64,000 bases of DNA from Actinomycetospora succinea (GCF_004363095.1 NZ_SNYO01000004.1:601736-665735); one strand, 5' to 3'; counted from the first letter of the stretch, positions 7,584 to 17,105 are shown. Translations and numbers: made by a program. The notes: generated by a model from the sequence alone, not told the origin.

Positions 7584-8303
7584 TCACCAGGGCGGCAGGC
7601 GCGGCAGCTCGCCCTCGTACCGCAGGCCCTCCTCGACCTGCTCGCGCGCCAGGAACGGCAGCAGCGCCTCGTACCAGCCCTCGATCCGGTGCGCGCCGTC
7701 GCCGACCGTCCACTCCTCGCCCTCGCGGGCGACGACGTGCAGGCCCGGCGCCTCGGGGTGCGCCCGCAGCCGGTGCACGCAGATCTCGATGGCGTCGACG
7801 ACCGCGTCGGGGTCGGCCTCGTGCCACTCCCACGTGGTGTCGAGGTCGTCGTGGTGGACGACCAGCTCCGTCGTGCGCCGGGCCGGGAGCGAGAACACGT
7901 CGACCTCGCCGTCGAGCAGCGTCGGCAGCGTCGGCACCTGCACCCCGTCCTTCAGCCTTGCCAGGGCGTCCTGGAGGCGGGCTTGCGCGCGCCGCAGGGT
8001 GGCGGTCAGCTCGACCGCGGACAGGCCCGCGGCGGCCTCGATCGCGGCGCCCCGCTCCTCCCGCGACGCATGGTCCGGCGTCTCCTCACCGGTGATCGCC
8101 CAGGTGGCGAGGTTCGTCATCGCGTCCGCCCCGGTGGCGAGGTGGGCGATGACGTGCGCGCGGGTCCACCCCGCGCAGCGGGTCGGCCTCGTCAGCTCGG
8201 CGTCGGTGAGGCTGGCGATGGTCGCCATCGCCATGCCCGCCTCGCGCTGCAGCACGCCGATGTCGCTGGTCAGGGTCCGGGGGTTCTTCGTCGTGCCGGT
8301 CAT
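7584..8303 (-). CDS. Maleylpyruvate isomerase-family mycothiol-dependent protein
   Basis: A 239-residue DinB-fold protein of the actinobacterial maleylpyruvate isomerase/TIGR03083 group. The N-terminal RCAGWTRAHVIAHLATGAD includes the first conserved metal-binding His (H54), and TTELVVHHDDL carries the later Glu and His, the pattern of the zinc site used with mycothiol. Characterised members isomerise maleylpyruvate in the gentisate pathway, but many paralogues have other thiol-transfer roles. Its ATG overlaps the stop of the LAL regulator (ATGA), so it is the last gene of the benzoate operon. The linkage suggests a role in aromatic metabolism or thiol protection; the exact substrate is not shown. 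Confidence 0.8.
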   Translation of the reverse strand: MTGTTKNPRTLTSDIGVLQREAGMAMATIASLTDAELTRPTRCAGWTRAHVIAHLATGADAMTNLATWAITGEETPDHASREERGAAIEAAAGLSAVELTATLRRAQARLQDALARLKDGVQVPTLPTLLDGEVDVFSLPARRTTELVVHHDDLDTTWEWHEADPDAVVDAIEICVHRLRAHPEAPGLHVVAREGEEWTVGDGAHRIEGWYEALLPFLAREQVEEGLRYEGELPRLPPW

Positions 8304-11032
8304 GGCTTCTCCCGGTGGAGCCCCGCGAGCTCGGCGCGCGAGCGCACGCCGAGCTTCGTGAAGATCCGGGTGAGGTGGTACTGGACGGTCTTGGGCGAGA
8401 CGTGCAGCTCGGCCGCGGCGTCCTTGTTGGACAGGCCGCGGGCGACGAGGTCCGCGACGGCGGCCTCCTGGGCGGTGAGGTCCTGCGCGCCGCGCTCGGG
8501 ACGGCTCTGGTGCACGCCGCCGGCGCGCAGCTCGCGGTCGCAGCGGGCGACGTAGCTGCTCGCGCCGAGGGCGAGGAAGAGCTCGCGCGCCGTGGAGAGG
8601 ACGGTGTCGGCCTCGCGGCGCTGGGACAGCCGGCGCAGCGACTGCCCGTACGCGAAGTGCGCGCGGGCCCGGTCCCAGCGCAAGGGCTGGCCGTCCAGGG
8701 ACGCGATCGCGGACTCGAACGCGTCCCGCGCCGCGTCGAGGTCGCCGCGGGCGGTGTGCAGGCGGCCCCGCGCCCAACCGAGCCGCGCGAGCTCGGCGTG
8801 GTTCTGCTGCTCCTGCGCGCGCTGCTCGTGGTCGGTGAGGAACGCGTCGGCGTCCTCGAGGTGGCCCTCGAGGACGAGCGCGTTGGCGTAGACGTCGCGC
8901 CACGGCCACCAGCCGGGCTGGGAGACGGCGGTGCGCTCCTCCGCGGCGAGGGGCGCGAGGGCCCGGACGACGGCGCCGTAGTCGGCGCGCAGCTCGGCCA
9001 TCGAGGCGCGCGCGAGGCGGCGGGGCACGGCCATGATCTCGTAGTCGTCGGCGCCGCTGTCGGCCTCGCGCAGCACCCGCTCGGCGCGCTCGTGGTCGCC
9101 GCGCAGGCCGTGGACCTGGGCCGCGGTCCAGGCGAGCAGCGGGGTGACGATGACGATGCCGGTGCGCTCGGCCCGGCGCAGCCCCTGGGCGACGGTGCGC
9201 AGCGCGAGGTCCCAGTCGCCGGCGAGGAAGTGCACGCGGGCCAGCCAGCCCGACGCCCACAGCGAGATCCGGGACGACCCGCCGAGCGTGGTGGTCGGGA
9301 TGGCGCTCTCGAGCTCGGCGCGCGCCTCGTCCAGCTCGCCGAGCACCAGGTGGAGCCAGCCGTGGCCCATCGTGACCCGCTGGAGCTGCGCGCCCCCGCC
9401 CACGCGGCCGACGGCGGCGCGGTACTCGGCGAGCGCGTCGCGGGGACGCCCGGCGGCGGCGGTGCCCAGCCCGCGCATCGCCAGGGACTCGACCGCCGCC
9501 GGGTGCCCGGAGCCGACGAGGTCGACGGCCCGGTCGGCCCAGGCGACGAGGTCCGGCCCGTCGCCGCGCAGCAGGGCGTCCAGGACGCGGCGCTGGCAGA
9601 CCCACGCCGCGGTGTCCGGGTCGGTGTCGGGGACGCAGAGCTCCCAGGCGCGGCGCAGGGCCCGGTCGGCCTGGTCGGTGCGGCCGAGCTGGACGGCGAG
9701 GTAGCCGAGCACGGAGTTGCGGATCGCGGTGTCGAGCAGGTTCTCGATCGCGGGGATCATCGCCTCGGCCTCGAACACCGCGCCGGCGCCGATCATCGCG
9801 TCGACGGCGCGGATGAGCAGCAGCTCGCGGTCGGCGTGCCGGTCGGTGAGCCGGCTCGCCTCGAGCAGCGCGTCGGCGGCGTCGGACCAGGCGCCGTCGC
9901 CGGCCCTGGTGCGGGCCAGCTCGGCGAGCTCGTCCGCGAGGGCGACGTCCGGCCCCGGCGTCGCGGCCGCGCGCAGCGCCAAGCGACGGTGCGGGTCGGC
10001 GACGACGTCGGCCGCGCGCCGGCGGATCGCCGCCGCCTCGTGCGGGCCGACCAGGTCGAGCACCGCGGCGCGCACCATCGGGTCGCTGGGTCCCACGACC
10101 GGCAGCGACCGCCCGCCGAACCGCTTCACCAGCCCCTGGCGCGCGGCCTCGCTGAGCGGGCGCAGGACGTCCTCGACGCCGGCGGTGCGGCCGACCTCGT
10201 CGAGGCTCGCCGGCTCGCCGAAGCACGCGATCGTCTCGACCAGCGCCCGAGCCTCGGGGTCGAGGGCCAGGCACGCCTCCCCGACCCGGACCGCGACGTC
10301 CTCCGGGGCGGGCAGCCGCAGGTCGGGCACGTCCCACATCTCGGCGGGGAGCTCGTCGAGCAGCGCGAGGACGTGGCGCGGGTTGCCCTGGGTGTGGCGC
10401 CGGAGCCGTTCGGTGAGCCACGGGGGCAGCGGGCGGCCGCGGTCGGCGCAGAGCTCCTCGAGGTCACGCGACGAGAGCGGCCCGAGCGTCACGGTCGTGT
10501 CGGCGGTGCGGCGCAGCAGCTCCGCGGTCGCCGACGACCCCGCGCCGGGCGTCGCGGCGAGCAGGACCACCGCGGGGACGTCGCGGTGGTGCCGACCGAG
10601 CGTCGACAGCGCCCGCAGCGACGCCTCGTCGCCCCAGTGGGCGTCGTCGACCACGAGCAGGACCGGGTCGCCGCCCGCCCGGTCGGCCAGACGGCGGGCG
10701 GCGGCGAACGGGTCGTCGTCGGCGAGGGTGCCGACGTCCTCGCCGAGCAGCTGCGCGACGACCGCGGCCGGGCAGCCGGCCTCCCAGTCGACGGCCGACG
10801 CCGTCAGCACCCGCCCCGGCGCCGCCGCGGACGCCTGCGCGAGCAGCCGTGACTTCCCGGTGCCGGTCTGCCCGGTGACCAGGACCGTCCCGTGTCCCTG
10901 CGCGACCACCTCGAGGAGGGCGCGGCGGATCTCCGCGCGCTCGTGCGGGCCGCGGGGCAGGTCGTCGAGGGCGTGCGTGCCCCCGGACGCGGGCGGGCGC
11001 TCCGCCTCGCCCGCGTCCGGTGCCGTCCCCAT
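8300..11032 (-). CDS. LAL-type LuxR regulator, BenR-like
   Basis: A 910-residue large ATP-binding regulator of the LuxR family. It has an N-terminal AAA/STAND ATPase with Walker A GQTGTGKS (residues 54-61) and Walker B-like LLVVDDAHWGDEAS, a long helical repeat region, and a C-terminal LuxR HTH (LTAQEAAVADLVARGLSNKD, then HVSPKTVQYHLTRIFTKLGV). It starts 14 bp after the stop of the ben fusion gene on the same strand. As I recall, Corynebacterium glutamicum has a LuxR-type BenR directly after benABCD, which matches this order and supports benzoate-responsive control. An alternative is a general LAL regulator. It overlaps the next gene by 4 bp. Confidence 0.82.
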   Translation of the reverse strand: MGTAPDAGEAERPPASGGTHALDDLPRGPHERAEIRRALLEVVAQGHGTVLVTGQTGTGKSRLLAQASAAAPGRVLTASAVDWEAGCPAAVVAQLLGEDVGTLADDDPFAAARRLADRAGGDPVLLVVDDAHWGDEASLRALSTLGRHHRDVPAVVLLAATPGAGSSATAELLRRTADTTVTLGPLSSRDLEELCADRGRPLPPWLTERLRRHTQGNPRHVLALLDELPAEMWDVPDLRLPAPEDVAVRVGEACLALDPEARALVETIACFGEPASLDEVGRTAGVEDVLRPLSEAARQGLVKRFGGRSLPVVGPSDPMVRAAVLDLVGPHEAAAIRRRAADVVADPHRRLALRAAATPGPDVALADELAELARTRAGDGAWSDAADALLEASRLTDRHADRELLLIRAVDAMIGAGAVFEAEAMIPAIENLLDTAIRNSVLGYLAVQLGRTDQADRALRRAWELCVPDTDPDTAAWVCQRRVLDALLRGDGPDLVAWADRAVDLVGSGHPAAVESLAMRGLGTAAAGRPRDALAEYRAAVGRVGGGAQLQRVTMGHGWLHLVLGELDEARAELESAIPTTTLGGSSRISLWASGWLARVHFLAGDWDLALRTVAQGLRRAERTGIVIVTPLLAWTAAQVHGLRGDHERAERVLREADSGADDYEIMAVPRRLARASMAELRADYGAVVRALAPLAAEERTAVSQPGWWPWRDVYANALVLEGHLEDADAFLTDHEQRAQEQQNHAELARLGWARGRLHTARGDLDAARDAFESAIASLDGQPLRWDRARAHFAYGQSLRRLSQRREADTVLSTARELFLALGASSYVARCDRELRAGGVHQSRPERGAQDLTAQEAAVADLVARGLSNKDAAAELHVSPKTVQYHLTRIFTKLGVRSRAELAGLHREKP

Positions 11033-11046
11033 GTGCCGTGCCCCGA

Positions 11047-13668
11047 TCAGCCGAGGTCCCCGCCGGCGACCGGGAGGACCGAGCCGGTGATGTACGAGGC
11101 CTCCGGTGACGCCACGAAGGCGAGCGCCGAGGCCTGCTCGTCGAGCGTGCCGTAGCGCTTCATCAGCGACGACTCCACGGTCTGGTCGACGATGCCCTGG
11201 TACCACTCCCGCTCCTGGTCGGAGGCGGATGCGGGGCCGCGAGGGGTCTTGCGCTCGGGCGCGTCGGTGCCGCCCGGGGCGGTGGCCGCGACCCGGATGC
11301 CGTGCGGGGCCAGCTCGAGCGCCAGCGCCGAGGTGATCGCGTTGACGCCGCCCTTGACCGCCGCGTACGGCACGCGGTGGATGCCGCGCGTCGCCACCGA
11401 CGAGACGTTGACGATCGTGCCCTGCCCACGGGAGACCATGTGCGGCGCGACGGCGCGGCAGCACCAGAGGGTGGGCCACAGCGAGCGCCGGATCTCCGCC
11501 TCGATCTCCTCGGGCGGGTACTCGGCGAACGGCTTCGCCCAGATCGTGCCGCCGACGGTGTGCACGGCGACGTCGATGCGCCCGAACTGCTCGATCGCGG
11601 CGTCGACCACCGCCTGCGCGCCCGCGAAGGTCTCCAGGTCGGCGAGCACCGCGACCGCGTCGCCGACCCCGGGCGAGAGGTCCTCCGCGAGCTCCGCGGC
11701 GACCTCCTTGACCGTGTCGGCGCGGTCGGCGAGCACGACGAGCCCGCCCTCGGCGTGGATGCGCCGCGCGGTGGCCTCGCCGATGCCCTGGCCCGCCCCG
11801 GTGATCACCACGACGTGGTCGGCGAACCGGCCCGGCGTGACGAACTTCGGCCGGCGGGCGGTGCGCCGCTCGTCCATCGCGCGCCGCGTGGTCGCCTTGG
11901 ACCGCTCGGCGTGCTCGGAGATGAGCCGGCGCGCCTCGTCCCGGTCGCCCGACTCGACGGCGTCGACGATGTCGAGGTGGTCCTGCGCGCAGCGCGGGTC
12001 GCACCAGGTCGCCGAGCGCAGCGACTCCTCCATGTGCCCCTTCACGCCGAGGTCCTGGTAGGCGTGCAGGAGGTGGGTGTTGCCCGTCAGGGTGAAGAGG
12101 TAGTCGTGGAAGGCGGCGTTGGACTCGGTGTAGGCGGCCGCGTCGGTGAACCGCTCGTTCTCCACGTCGACGTAGGGCACGGTCGACTCGGCGAGCACCC
12201 GGTAGCCCGCCACCTGCTGGGTGGTGATGCGGCCGATGGTGAGCTCGAGGGCGCCGAGCTCGAGGGCCCGCCGTGCGTCGAAGATCGCGTCGGACACCTG
12301 GATCGAGGGGTGCTGCTGGCCGATCTCGTAGCCGTCGGTCGTGACGGTCCCCGGGACGGAGGCGGGTTCCGGTGCCGGGCCCGTGACCAGCGGCTCGACC
12401 GTGCTCGCGGGGAACACGTCGACCCCGAGCATGCCGCGTGCCTCGTCGGCGACGAGGAGCTCGTCGTCCTCGGTGACCCGCGCGTCGCCCGCGCCGTGCT
12501 CGCCCCCCGGCAGCACGACCCGGCCCAGCATCCGCCGCGGCAGGTCCTCGACCGGCGCCCGCTGCTCGGTGCGCTCCTCGGTCCCCTCGACCGTGCCGAC
12601 GTCCGGCGTCTCCGCGTCGGCTTCGGGCTGGGCGCCCTCCTGCTCACCGTCGGGCCTGGCGGCCAGCGCGAATTTCTCGTAGTAGAAGCCCGCGGGCTCG
12701 AAGCCCTGCTCGGAGAAGTGCGAGCGCACGGCGTCGACCATCGGCGGCGGGCCGCACAGGTACACCGACGCGTCGCCGTCGTGGAGGTGCGCGGGCTCGG
12801 TGTGCGCGGTGACGTAGCCCTGGCGCTCCGCCGCGGTGTCCTCGTCGGCGACCGTGTAGGCCCAGGTGAACGTGTCCATCTCGTCGTCGAGGGCGGCGAG
12901 GGTGTCGAGCTCGACCACGTCGTCGTCGGTGGTGGCGCCGTAGATCAGGTGGACCGGCCGGGCACTGCCCGAAGCCTTGAGGCGCCGCAGGATCGACAGG
13001 ATGGGGGCGAGCCCGGTCCCGCCGGCCAGCAGCAGCAGGGGCGCCTCGGACTCCCGGAGGAAGAAGCTGCCGTGCGGGCCGGTGAACTGCACCGCGTCGC
13101 CGACCGACGCCCAGTTCTCCAGCCAGTCCGACATGACGCCGCCCGGCGAGAGCTTGATCAGGAAGGTCAGCTGCTCGCCGTCGGGGGCGCTGGAGAACGA
13201 GTACGACCGCGTCTGGTCGGTGCCGGGCACGGCGATGTTGACGTACTGGCCGGGCAGGAACACGAGCTTCTCGCGGTCGTCGCAGTCCAGCGTCAGCGAC
13301 ATCGTCGTCGACGAGAGCCGCTCCACCCCGGCGACCGTCGCCGTGAAGCTGCCCGCGCTGGTCCTCGCGACCGCCGAGGTCGTCGGGATCTGCAGCACGA
13401 GGTCCGACTTCGGCGACATGCTGCAGGTCAGCACGTACCCCGCGGACTCCTCGTCCGGCGACAGCGCGTCGGAGACGTAGTCGCTCATCGCGAACTCGCC
13501 GGACTCGCAGTACGACTTGCAGGTCCCGCAGGCCCCGTCGCTGCAATCGACCGGGATATTGATCTTCGACCGGTACGAGGCGTCCATGACGGTCTGGTCC
13601 TCGCGGCACCGGACGAAGCGGGTGACGCCGTCCTCGAAGGAGAGCGCGACGTCGAAGCTCGTCGTCAT
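11047..13668 (-). CDS. benC/benD: BenC-FCD-BenD fusion: benzoate dioxygenase reductase fused to cis-diol dehydrogenase
   Basis: One uninterrupted 873-residue frame carries three modules. Residues 1-335 are BenC: a plant-type [2Fe-2S] ferredoxin with C42, C47, C50 and C82, an FAD-binding RSYSFSS (154-160), and NADH-binding GGTGLAPILS (216-225) and YLCGPPPMVD. Residues about 460-592 are an FCD ligand-binding fold as in GntR regulators (FHDYLFTLTGN, EH/DH metal-type histidines) but with no winged helix. Residues about 612-873 are BenD, an SDR with TGAGQGIG (623-630) and catalytic S756/S757, Y768 and K772, oxidising the benzoate cis-diol to catechol. An acidic linker (340-460) joins BenC to FCD. 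The gene sits 9 bp downstream of benB. Actinobacterial BenC is, from memory, longer than the proteobacterial form; fusion on to BenD is unusual. Confidence 0.87.
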   Translation of the reverse strand: MTTSFDVALSFEDGVTRFVRCREDQTVMDASYRSKINIPVDCSDGACGTCKSYCESGEFAMSDYVSDALSPDEESAGYVLTCSMSPKSDLVLQIPTTSAVARTSAGSFTATVAGVERLSSTTMSLTLDCDDREKLVFLPGQYVNIAVPGTDQTRSYSFSSAPDGEQLTFLIKLSPGGVMSDWLENWASVGDAVQFTGPHGSFFLRESEAPLLLLAGGTGLAPILSILRRLKASGSARPVHLIYGATTDDDVVELDTLAALDDEMDTFTWAYTVADEDTAAERQGYVTAHTEPAHLHDGDASVYLCGPPPMVDAVRSHFSEQGFEPAGFYYEKFALAARPDGEQEGAQPEADAETPDVGTVEGTEERTEQRAPVEDLPRRMLGRVVLPGGEHGAGDARVTEDDELLVADEARGMLGVDVFPASTVEPLVTGPAPEPASVPGTVTTDGYEIGQQHPSIQVSDAIFDARRALELGALELTIGRITTQQVAGYRVLAESTVPYVDVENERFTDAAAYTESNAAFHDYLFTLTGNTHLLHAYQDLGVKGHMEESLRSATWCDPRCAQDHLDIVDAVESGDRDEARRLISEHAERSKATTRRAMDERRTARRPKFVTPGRFADHVVVITGAGQGIGEATARRIHAEGGLVVLADRADTVKEVAAELAEDLSPGVGDAVAVLADLETFAGAQAVVDAAIEQFGRIDVAVHTVGGTIWAKPFAEYPPEEIEAEIRRSLWPTLWCCRAVAPHMVSRGQGTIVNVSSVATRGIHRVPYAAVKGGVNAITSALALELAPHGIRVAATAPGGTDAPERKTPRGPASASDQEREWYQGIVDQTVESSLMKRYGTLDEQASALAFVASPEASYITGSVLPVAGGDLG

Positions 13669-13677
13669 GACCCCTCC

Positions 13678-14193
13678 TCAGAAGTGGTAGATGTCCACGA
13701 CGTGGTGGATGTAGTCGTTCTTGAGCACCACGGTCTTGCGGCGGATCAACGGCGACGGGCCGGAGAAGTCGATCGTGTAGAACGACGTCCCGTAGTAGGG
13801 GTCGACCGTCTTGTACCGGAAGTACATGGTGTGCCAGTTGAAGCGCACGTCCACCAGGTCGCCACGGCGCTCGATGACCTCGACGTTGCTGATGTTGTGG
13901 CTGGTGCGCGGCTCGGGGATCGAGGTCGCGCTCGAGCGCTCGGTGCGGATGCGGAACACCCGGTCCTCGAGGCCGCCCTTGGTCGGGTAGTAGATCAGCG
14001 AGATCTCGCGCTGGGGGTCCTGGGTGAGCGTGTCGTGGTCGTCCCAGCACGGCATCCAGTAGACGACGTCGTCGGCGTAGCACTCGAGCCAGCGCTCGAA
14101 CTCGCGGTCGTCGAGGTAGCGCGCCTCGCGGTAGAGGAACTGCTCGATCATGTTCTGGGTGATGAGGGTGCTGGTGCGCTCGGTGGTGGTCAT
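13678..14193 (-). CDS. benB: Benzoate 1,2-dioxygenase small (beta) subunit
   Basis: A 171-residue ring-hydroxylating dioxygenase beta subunit (SnoaL/NTF2-like cone fold), a structural partner of BenA in the alpha3beta3 enzyme. It has the family features IEQFLYREARYLDDREFERWL near the N terminus, YADDVVYWMP, and the C-terminal RRKTVVLKNDYIHHVVDIYHF-type ending. The ATG is 2 bp after the benA stop, and benC/D follows after 9 bp, so all three are co-translated. Confidence 0.93.
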   Translation of the reverse strand: MTTTERTSTLITQNMIEQFLYREARYLDDREFERWLECYADDVVYWMPCWDDHDTLTQDPQREISLIYYPTKGGLEDRVFRIRTERSSATSIPEPRTSHNISNVEVIERRGDLVDVRFNWHTMYFRYKTVDPYYGTSFYTIDFSGPSPLIRRKTVVLKNDYIHHVVDIYHF

Positions 14194-14195
14194 GA

Positions 14196-15572
14196 TCAGG
14201 CCTCCTTCGCGGGCTTCTCGGCCTCGAGCGCCGCCCGCATGGTCTCCAGCCAGTAGCCGTGCTGGACGGGGTAGAGGCCCTCGTCCTCGTTCTTCGCGCC
14301 CGAGGAGATGACGCCGTCCATACCGAGCGACCGCGCGACCTCGTCCGGGCCGTCGATCCAGTGCTGGACACCGCGGCTCATGTCGTTCCACGGCGCGGTG
14401 GTGGCCTGGAACGTCAGCTGGCAGGCACGGAACTCCTCGAGGTCGTCGGGCGTGGCCATGCCGGAGGCGTTGAAGAAGTCCTCGTACTGGCGGATGCGGT
14501 TCGCGCGGGCCTCGTCGCTCTCGCCCTTGGGGGCGATGCAGTAGATGGTGACCTCGGTCCGGTTCGGCGCGATCGGGCGGAAGTGCCGGATCTGCGTCGA
14601 GAACTGGTCCATCAGGTAGACGTTCGGGTAGAGGCACAGATTGCGGGAGCCGCGGACCATGAAGTCGCCGGTGGCCTCGCCGAACTGCTCCTTGAGCGTG
14701 TCGATCTCGCTGTAGAGCGGCTGGTCCTGCGGGTTGGCCTTCCAGGTCCACAGGCACAGGTGGCCGTGCGGGAACGACCAGTAGCCGCCGCCGGACTTGC
14801 CCCAGCCGCCGGCGTCGAGGGCCTTGGTCTCGTTCTTCGACTCGCCGCTCTCACGGCGCGAGGTGGTCGCGGCGTAGTTCCAGTGCAGCGCGGTGACGTG
14901 GTAGCCGTCGGCGCCGTTCTCGGCCTGCACCTTCCAGTTGCCGTCGAAGGTGTAGGTCGAGGACCCGCGCAGCACCTCGAGGCCCTCGGGGGACTGGTCG
15001 ACGAGCATGTCGATGATCTCGGTGGTGTCGCCGAGGTGCTCCTCCAGCGACACGACGTCGGGGTTGAGGCTGCCGAACAGGAAGCCCCGGTAGCTCTCGA
15101 ACACCGGCACCTTGACCAGGTCGTGCGACCCGTCGGTGTCGAAGTTCTCGGGGTAGCCCGCGCCCTCCGGGTCCTTGACCTTGAGCAGCGTGCCGTCGTT
15201 GCGGTAGGTCCAGCCGTGGAACGGGCAGGTCAGCGTCTTGCGGTTGTCCCGCTTCTTGCGGCAGAGCATCGCCCCGCGGTGCGCGCAGGCGTTGATCAGG
15301 CAGTGCAGCCCGCCGTCCTTGTCGCGCGTGATCATGATCGGCTGGCGGCCGATGGAGGTCGTGACGTAGTCGCCCGGCTCCGCCACCTGGCTCTCGTGCG
15401 CGAGGTAGACCCAGTTGCCCTCGAAGATGTGCTTCATCTCGAGCTCGAAGATCTCTTCGTCGGTGAAGATCCGGCGGTTCGCCTTCACCACGCCCGACTC
15501 GCGGTCGTCGACGACGGCGTCGGACAGCACCTTCTCCACGCTGTCGCCGACTCGGTCGAGGCTCTGCGTCAT
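14196..15572 (-). CDS. benA: Benzoate 1,2-dioxygenase large (alpha) subunit
   Basis: A 458-residue Rieske non-heme iron oxygenase alpha subunit that converts benzoate, O2 and NADH-derived electrons to the 1,2-cis-diol. The Rieske cluster motif is CAHRGAMLC followed by CPFHGW. The catalytic iron motif is [11 protein letters not shown], supplying the two histidines, with the bridging Asp in the same segment. The length fits the benzoate/toluate subgroup (BenA/XylX). It is the first gene of the ben operon. Its Shine-Dalgarno GGGAGG, about 8 bp before the ATG, lies in the arm of a hairpin. BenA versus toluate-type substrate preference cannot be told by eye. Confidence 0.92.
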   Translation of the reverse strand: MTQSLDRVGDSVEKVLSDAVVDDRESGVVKANRRIFTDEEIFELEMKHIFEGNWVYLAHESQVAEPGDYVTTSIGRQPIMITRDKDGGLHCLINACAHRGAMLCRKKRDNRKTLTCPFHGWTYRNDGTLLKVKDPEGAGYPENFDTDGSHDLVKVPVFESYRGFLFGSLNPDVVSLEEHLGDTTEIIDMLVDQSPEGLEVLRGSSTYTFDGNWKVQAENGADGYHVTALHWNYAATTSRRESGESKNETKALDAGGWGKSGGGYWSFPHGHLCLWTWKANPQDQPLYSEIDTLKEQFGEATGDFMVRGSRNLCLYPNVYLMDQFSTQIRHFRPIAPNRTEVTIYCIAPKGESDEARANRIRQYEDFFNASGMATPDDLEEFRACQLTFQATTAPWNDMSRGVQHWIDGPDEVARSLGMDGVISSGAKNEDEGLYPVQHGYWLETMRAALEAEKPAKEA

Positions 15573-15745
15573 CGCACCCTCCCAGGTGGTGGGAGTCCGG
15601 AGGCGCCGGACCCGGGGAAGCTCGTGCCACGACGGTCCCGGGCGGTGGGCACCGGCACACCAGGCATGTGCCTAGTCCTGACCTGGGCACCACCCCGGCC
15701 CGCGACGTCGACCCCGACGTTCCGCCGGTCCCGACCTCGGGTGTG
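15573..15745 (-). promoter_or_regulatory. benA promoter/leader with tandem hairpins
   Basis: The 173-bp region upstream of benA has two adjoining perfect inverted repeats: CTCCCA-N5-TGGGAG at 15579-15595 and GTCCGG-N5-CCGGAC at 15595-15611. The benA Shine-Dalgarno is in the arm of the first hairpin. Further upstream, at 15662-15673, is AGGCA-TG-TGCCT, a short dyad that could be an activator site. No convincing -10/-35 pair was identified by eye. Confidence 0.55.
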
Positions 15746-16279
15746 CTACAGCAGCTCCTCCAGGTCGTCGGCGATCTGCTCGGGCAGCACCGGCGGCTCG
15801 TAGCGCCGCACGACGCGGCCGTCGCGGTCGACGAGGAACTTGGTGAAGTTCCACTTGACCTCGTCGGCGCCGGCGTCGGGCCGGATGCGGGTGATCGCGT
15901 CGTAGAACCCGCCGTAGGCGGGGCCGAAGTCGCCGGGGGCCTCGGTGCGCAGGTGACCGAACAGCGGCGCGGCGTCGGGGCCGTTGACGTCGACCTTGGC
16001 CAGCACCGGGAACGTGACGTCGTACGCGGTGCGGCAGAACTCCTGGATCTCCGCGTCGGTGCCCGGCTCCTGCTCCATGAACTGGTTGCTCGGGAAGCCC
16101 AGGATCGTCAGGCCGCGCTCGTGGAACCGGCGGTGCAGGGCCTCGAGGCCCTCGTACTGCGGGGTGAGCCCGCACTTGCTCGCCACGTTCACGATGAGCA
16201 GGACCCGGCCGGCGTACTGTCCGAGCGGGGTCGCGCCGCCGTCGGCGTCGGACACGGTGAAGTCGTGGACGGTGGTCAT
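15746..16279 (-). CDS. Glutathione peroxidase family protein
   Basis: A 177-residue thioredoxin-fold peroxidase of the BsaA/BtuE group. In bacteria these are usually thioredoxin- or mycothiol-linked hydroperoxide reductases rather than glutathione enzymes. The peroxidatic Cys is C36 in NVASKCGLT. The other members of the catalytic tetrad are in GFPSNQF (Q66) and the C-terminal KWNFTKFLVDRDG. It is transcribed toward ben and separated from benA by a 173-bp gap. A strong hairpin lies upstream, between it and the DUF4386 gene. Confidence 0.92.
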   Translation of the reverse strand: MTTVHDFTVSDADGGATPLGQYAGRVLLIVNVASKCGLTPQYEGLEALHRRFHERGLTILGFPSNQFMEQEPGTDAEIQEFCRTAYDVTFPVLAKVDVNGPDAAPLFGHLRTEAPGDFGPAYGGFYDAITRIRPDAGADEVKWNFTKFLVDRDGRVVRRYEPPVLPEQIADDLEELL

Positions 16280-16313
16280 GGTCCCGTTCTACGCCTCGGC
16301 CCCTCCGACATGC

Positions 16314-16341
16314 CGGAGCCGGCCCCGAGGGGCCGGCTCCG
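16314..16341 (-). terminator. Strong hairpin, probable terminator of the DUF4386 transcript
   Basis: GGAGCCGGCCCC (16315-16326) and GGGGCCGGCTCC (16329-16340) are perfect 12-bp arms with a 2-base spacer, extended by one more pair outside. It starts 16 bp after the DUF4386 stop on the minus strand. There is no T tract, as is common for high-GC actinobacterial terminators. Confidence 0.65.
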
Positions 16342-16356
16342 CGGGAGTGGTGGTGG

Positions 16357-17094
16357 TCAGGCGATCGTCAGGGTCGTCGGGCGGAAGCCCTTGACGGTCA
16401 GCCACACGCCCAGCGACAGCTCCCACAGGGCGGTCGGCAGCGCGCACAGGCTGCCGGCGACCGACACCTGGTCCCAGCCGCCGAGCATCGTCACGGTCGC
16501 CGACATGATGATCAGCGGGGCACCGGCCAGGCCGACGATCGGGATGACGCGGGGGACCAGCCGCGACCGGTACATCACGTAGCCGAGGAACAGGGCGTTG
16601 ACGCCGGGGATCAGGCCGGGACCCACGAGGAACGACCACTGCCGGACCTCGACGAGCGCCTGGCCGACGACACCGAGGGCGTCCGCCTGGGCGCCGACGA
16701 CCCCGGCGAGGTCGGCGCGCAGGGCGACGACGCTGAGCACGCACAGGACGCCGACGAGGATCATCGCCGCCTCGACGACGCGCGAGGTGACGAAGCCGAG
16801 CGCGGCGATGCGGCTGACGCGCCGGGTCACCGGATACAGCGCGAGGGCCGTGCCGATGCCCGAGAGCGCTGTGATCACCTCGAGCCACGAGCCCCACAGC
16901 ACGGCGGTGTCGCTGCCGGGGGTCAGGACGAAGCCCGCGGGGTCGGCGACGAGGTCGGCGAACAGCGCCAGCTGGGGGATCGAGGCGGCGAACGTGACGA
17001 GGTAGAGCAGGCCGCCGGCGAGGGCGATCCTGCGCAGGGGGTCCGGCCGGCCGGCCGTCGGGGTGGCCGGGGCGGTGTGGACGTCGGTGGTCAT
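16357..17094 (-). CDS. DUF4386 family membrane protein
   Basis: A 245-residue integral membrane protein with about six hydrophobic segments, resembling DUF4386: the N-terminal PLRRIALAGGLLYLVTFAASIP, then a central SRVVEAAMILVGVLCVLSVV and a C-terminal LWELSLGVWLTVKGF. Function is unknown. In many actinobacteria DUF4386 genes stand next to a MalT-like LuxR regulator, as here. It follows the small gene at 17106 by 11 bp and ends at a strong hairpin. Confidence 0.85.
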   Translation of the reverse strand: MTTDVHTAPATPTAGRPDPLRRIALAGGLLYLVTFAASIPQLALFADLVADPAGFVLTPGSDTAVLWGSWLEVITALSGIGTALALYPVTRRVSRIAALGFVTSRVVEAAMILVGVLCVLSVVALRADLAGVVGAQADALGVVGQALVEVRQWSFLVGPGLIPGVNALFLGYVMYRSRLVPRVIPIVGLAGAPLIIMSATVTMLGGWDQVSVAGSLCALPTALWELSLGVWLTVKGFRPTTLTIA

Positions 17095-17105
17095 GGCGGT
17101 CTCCT

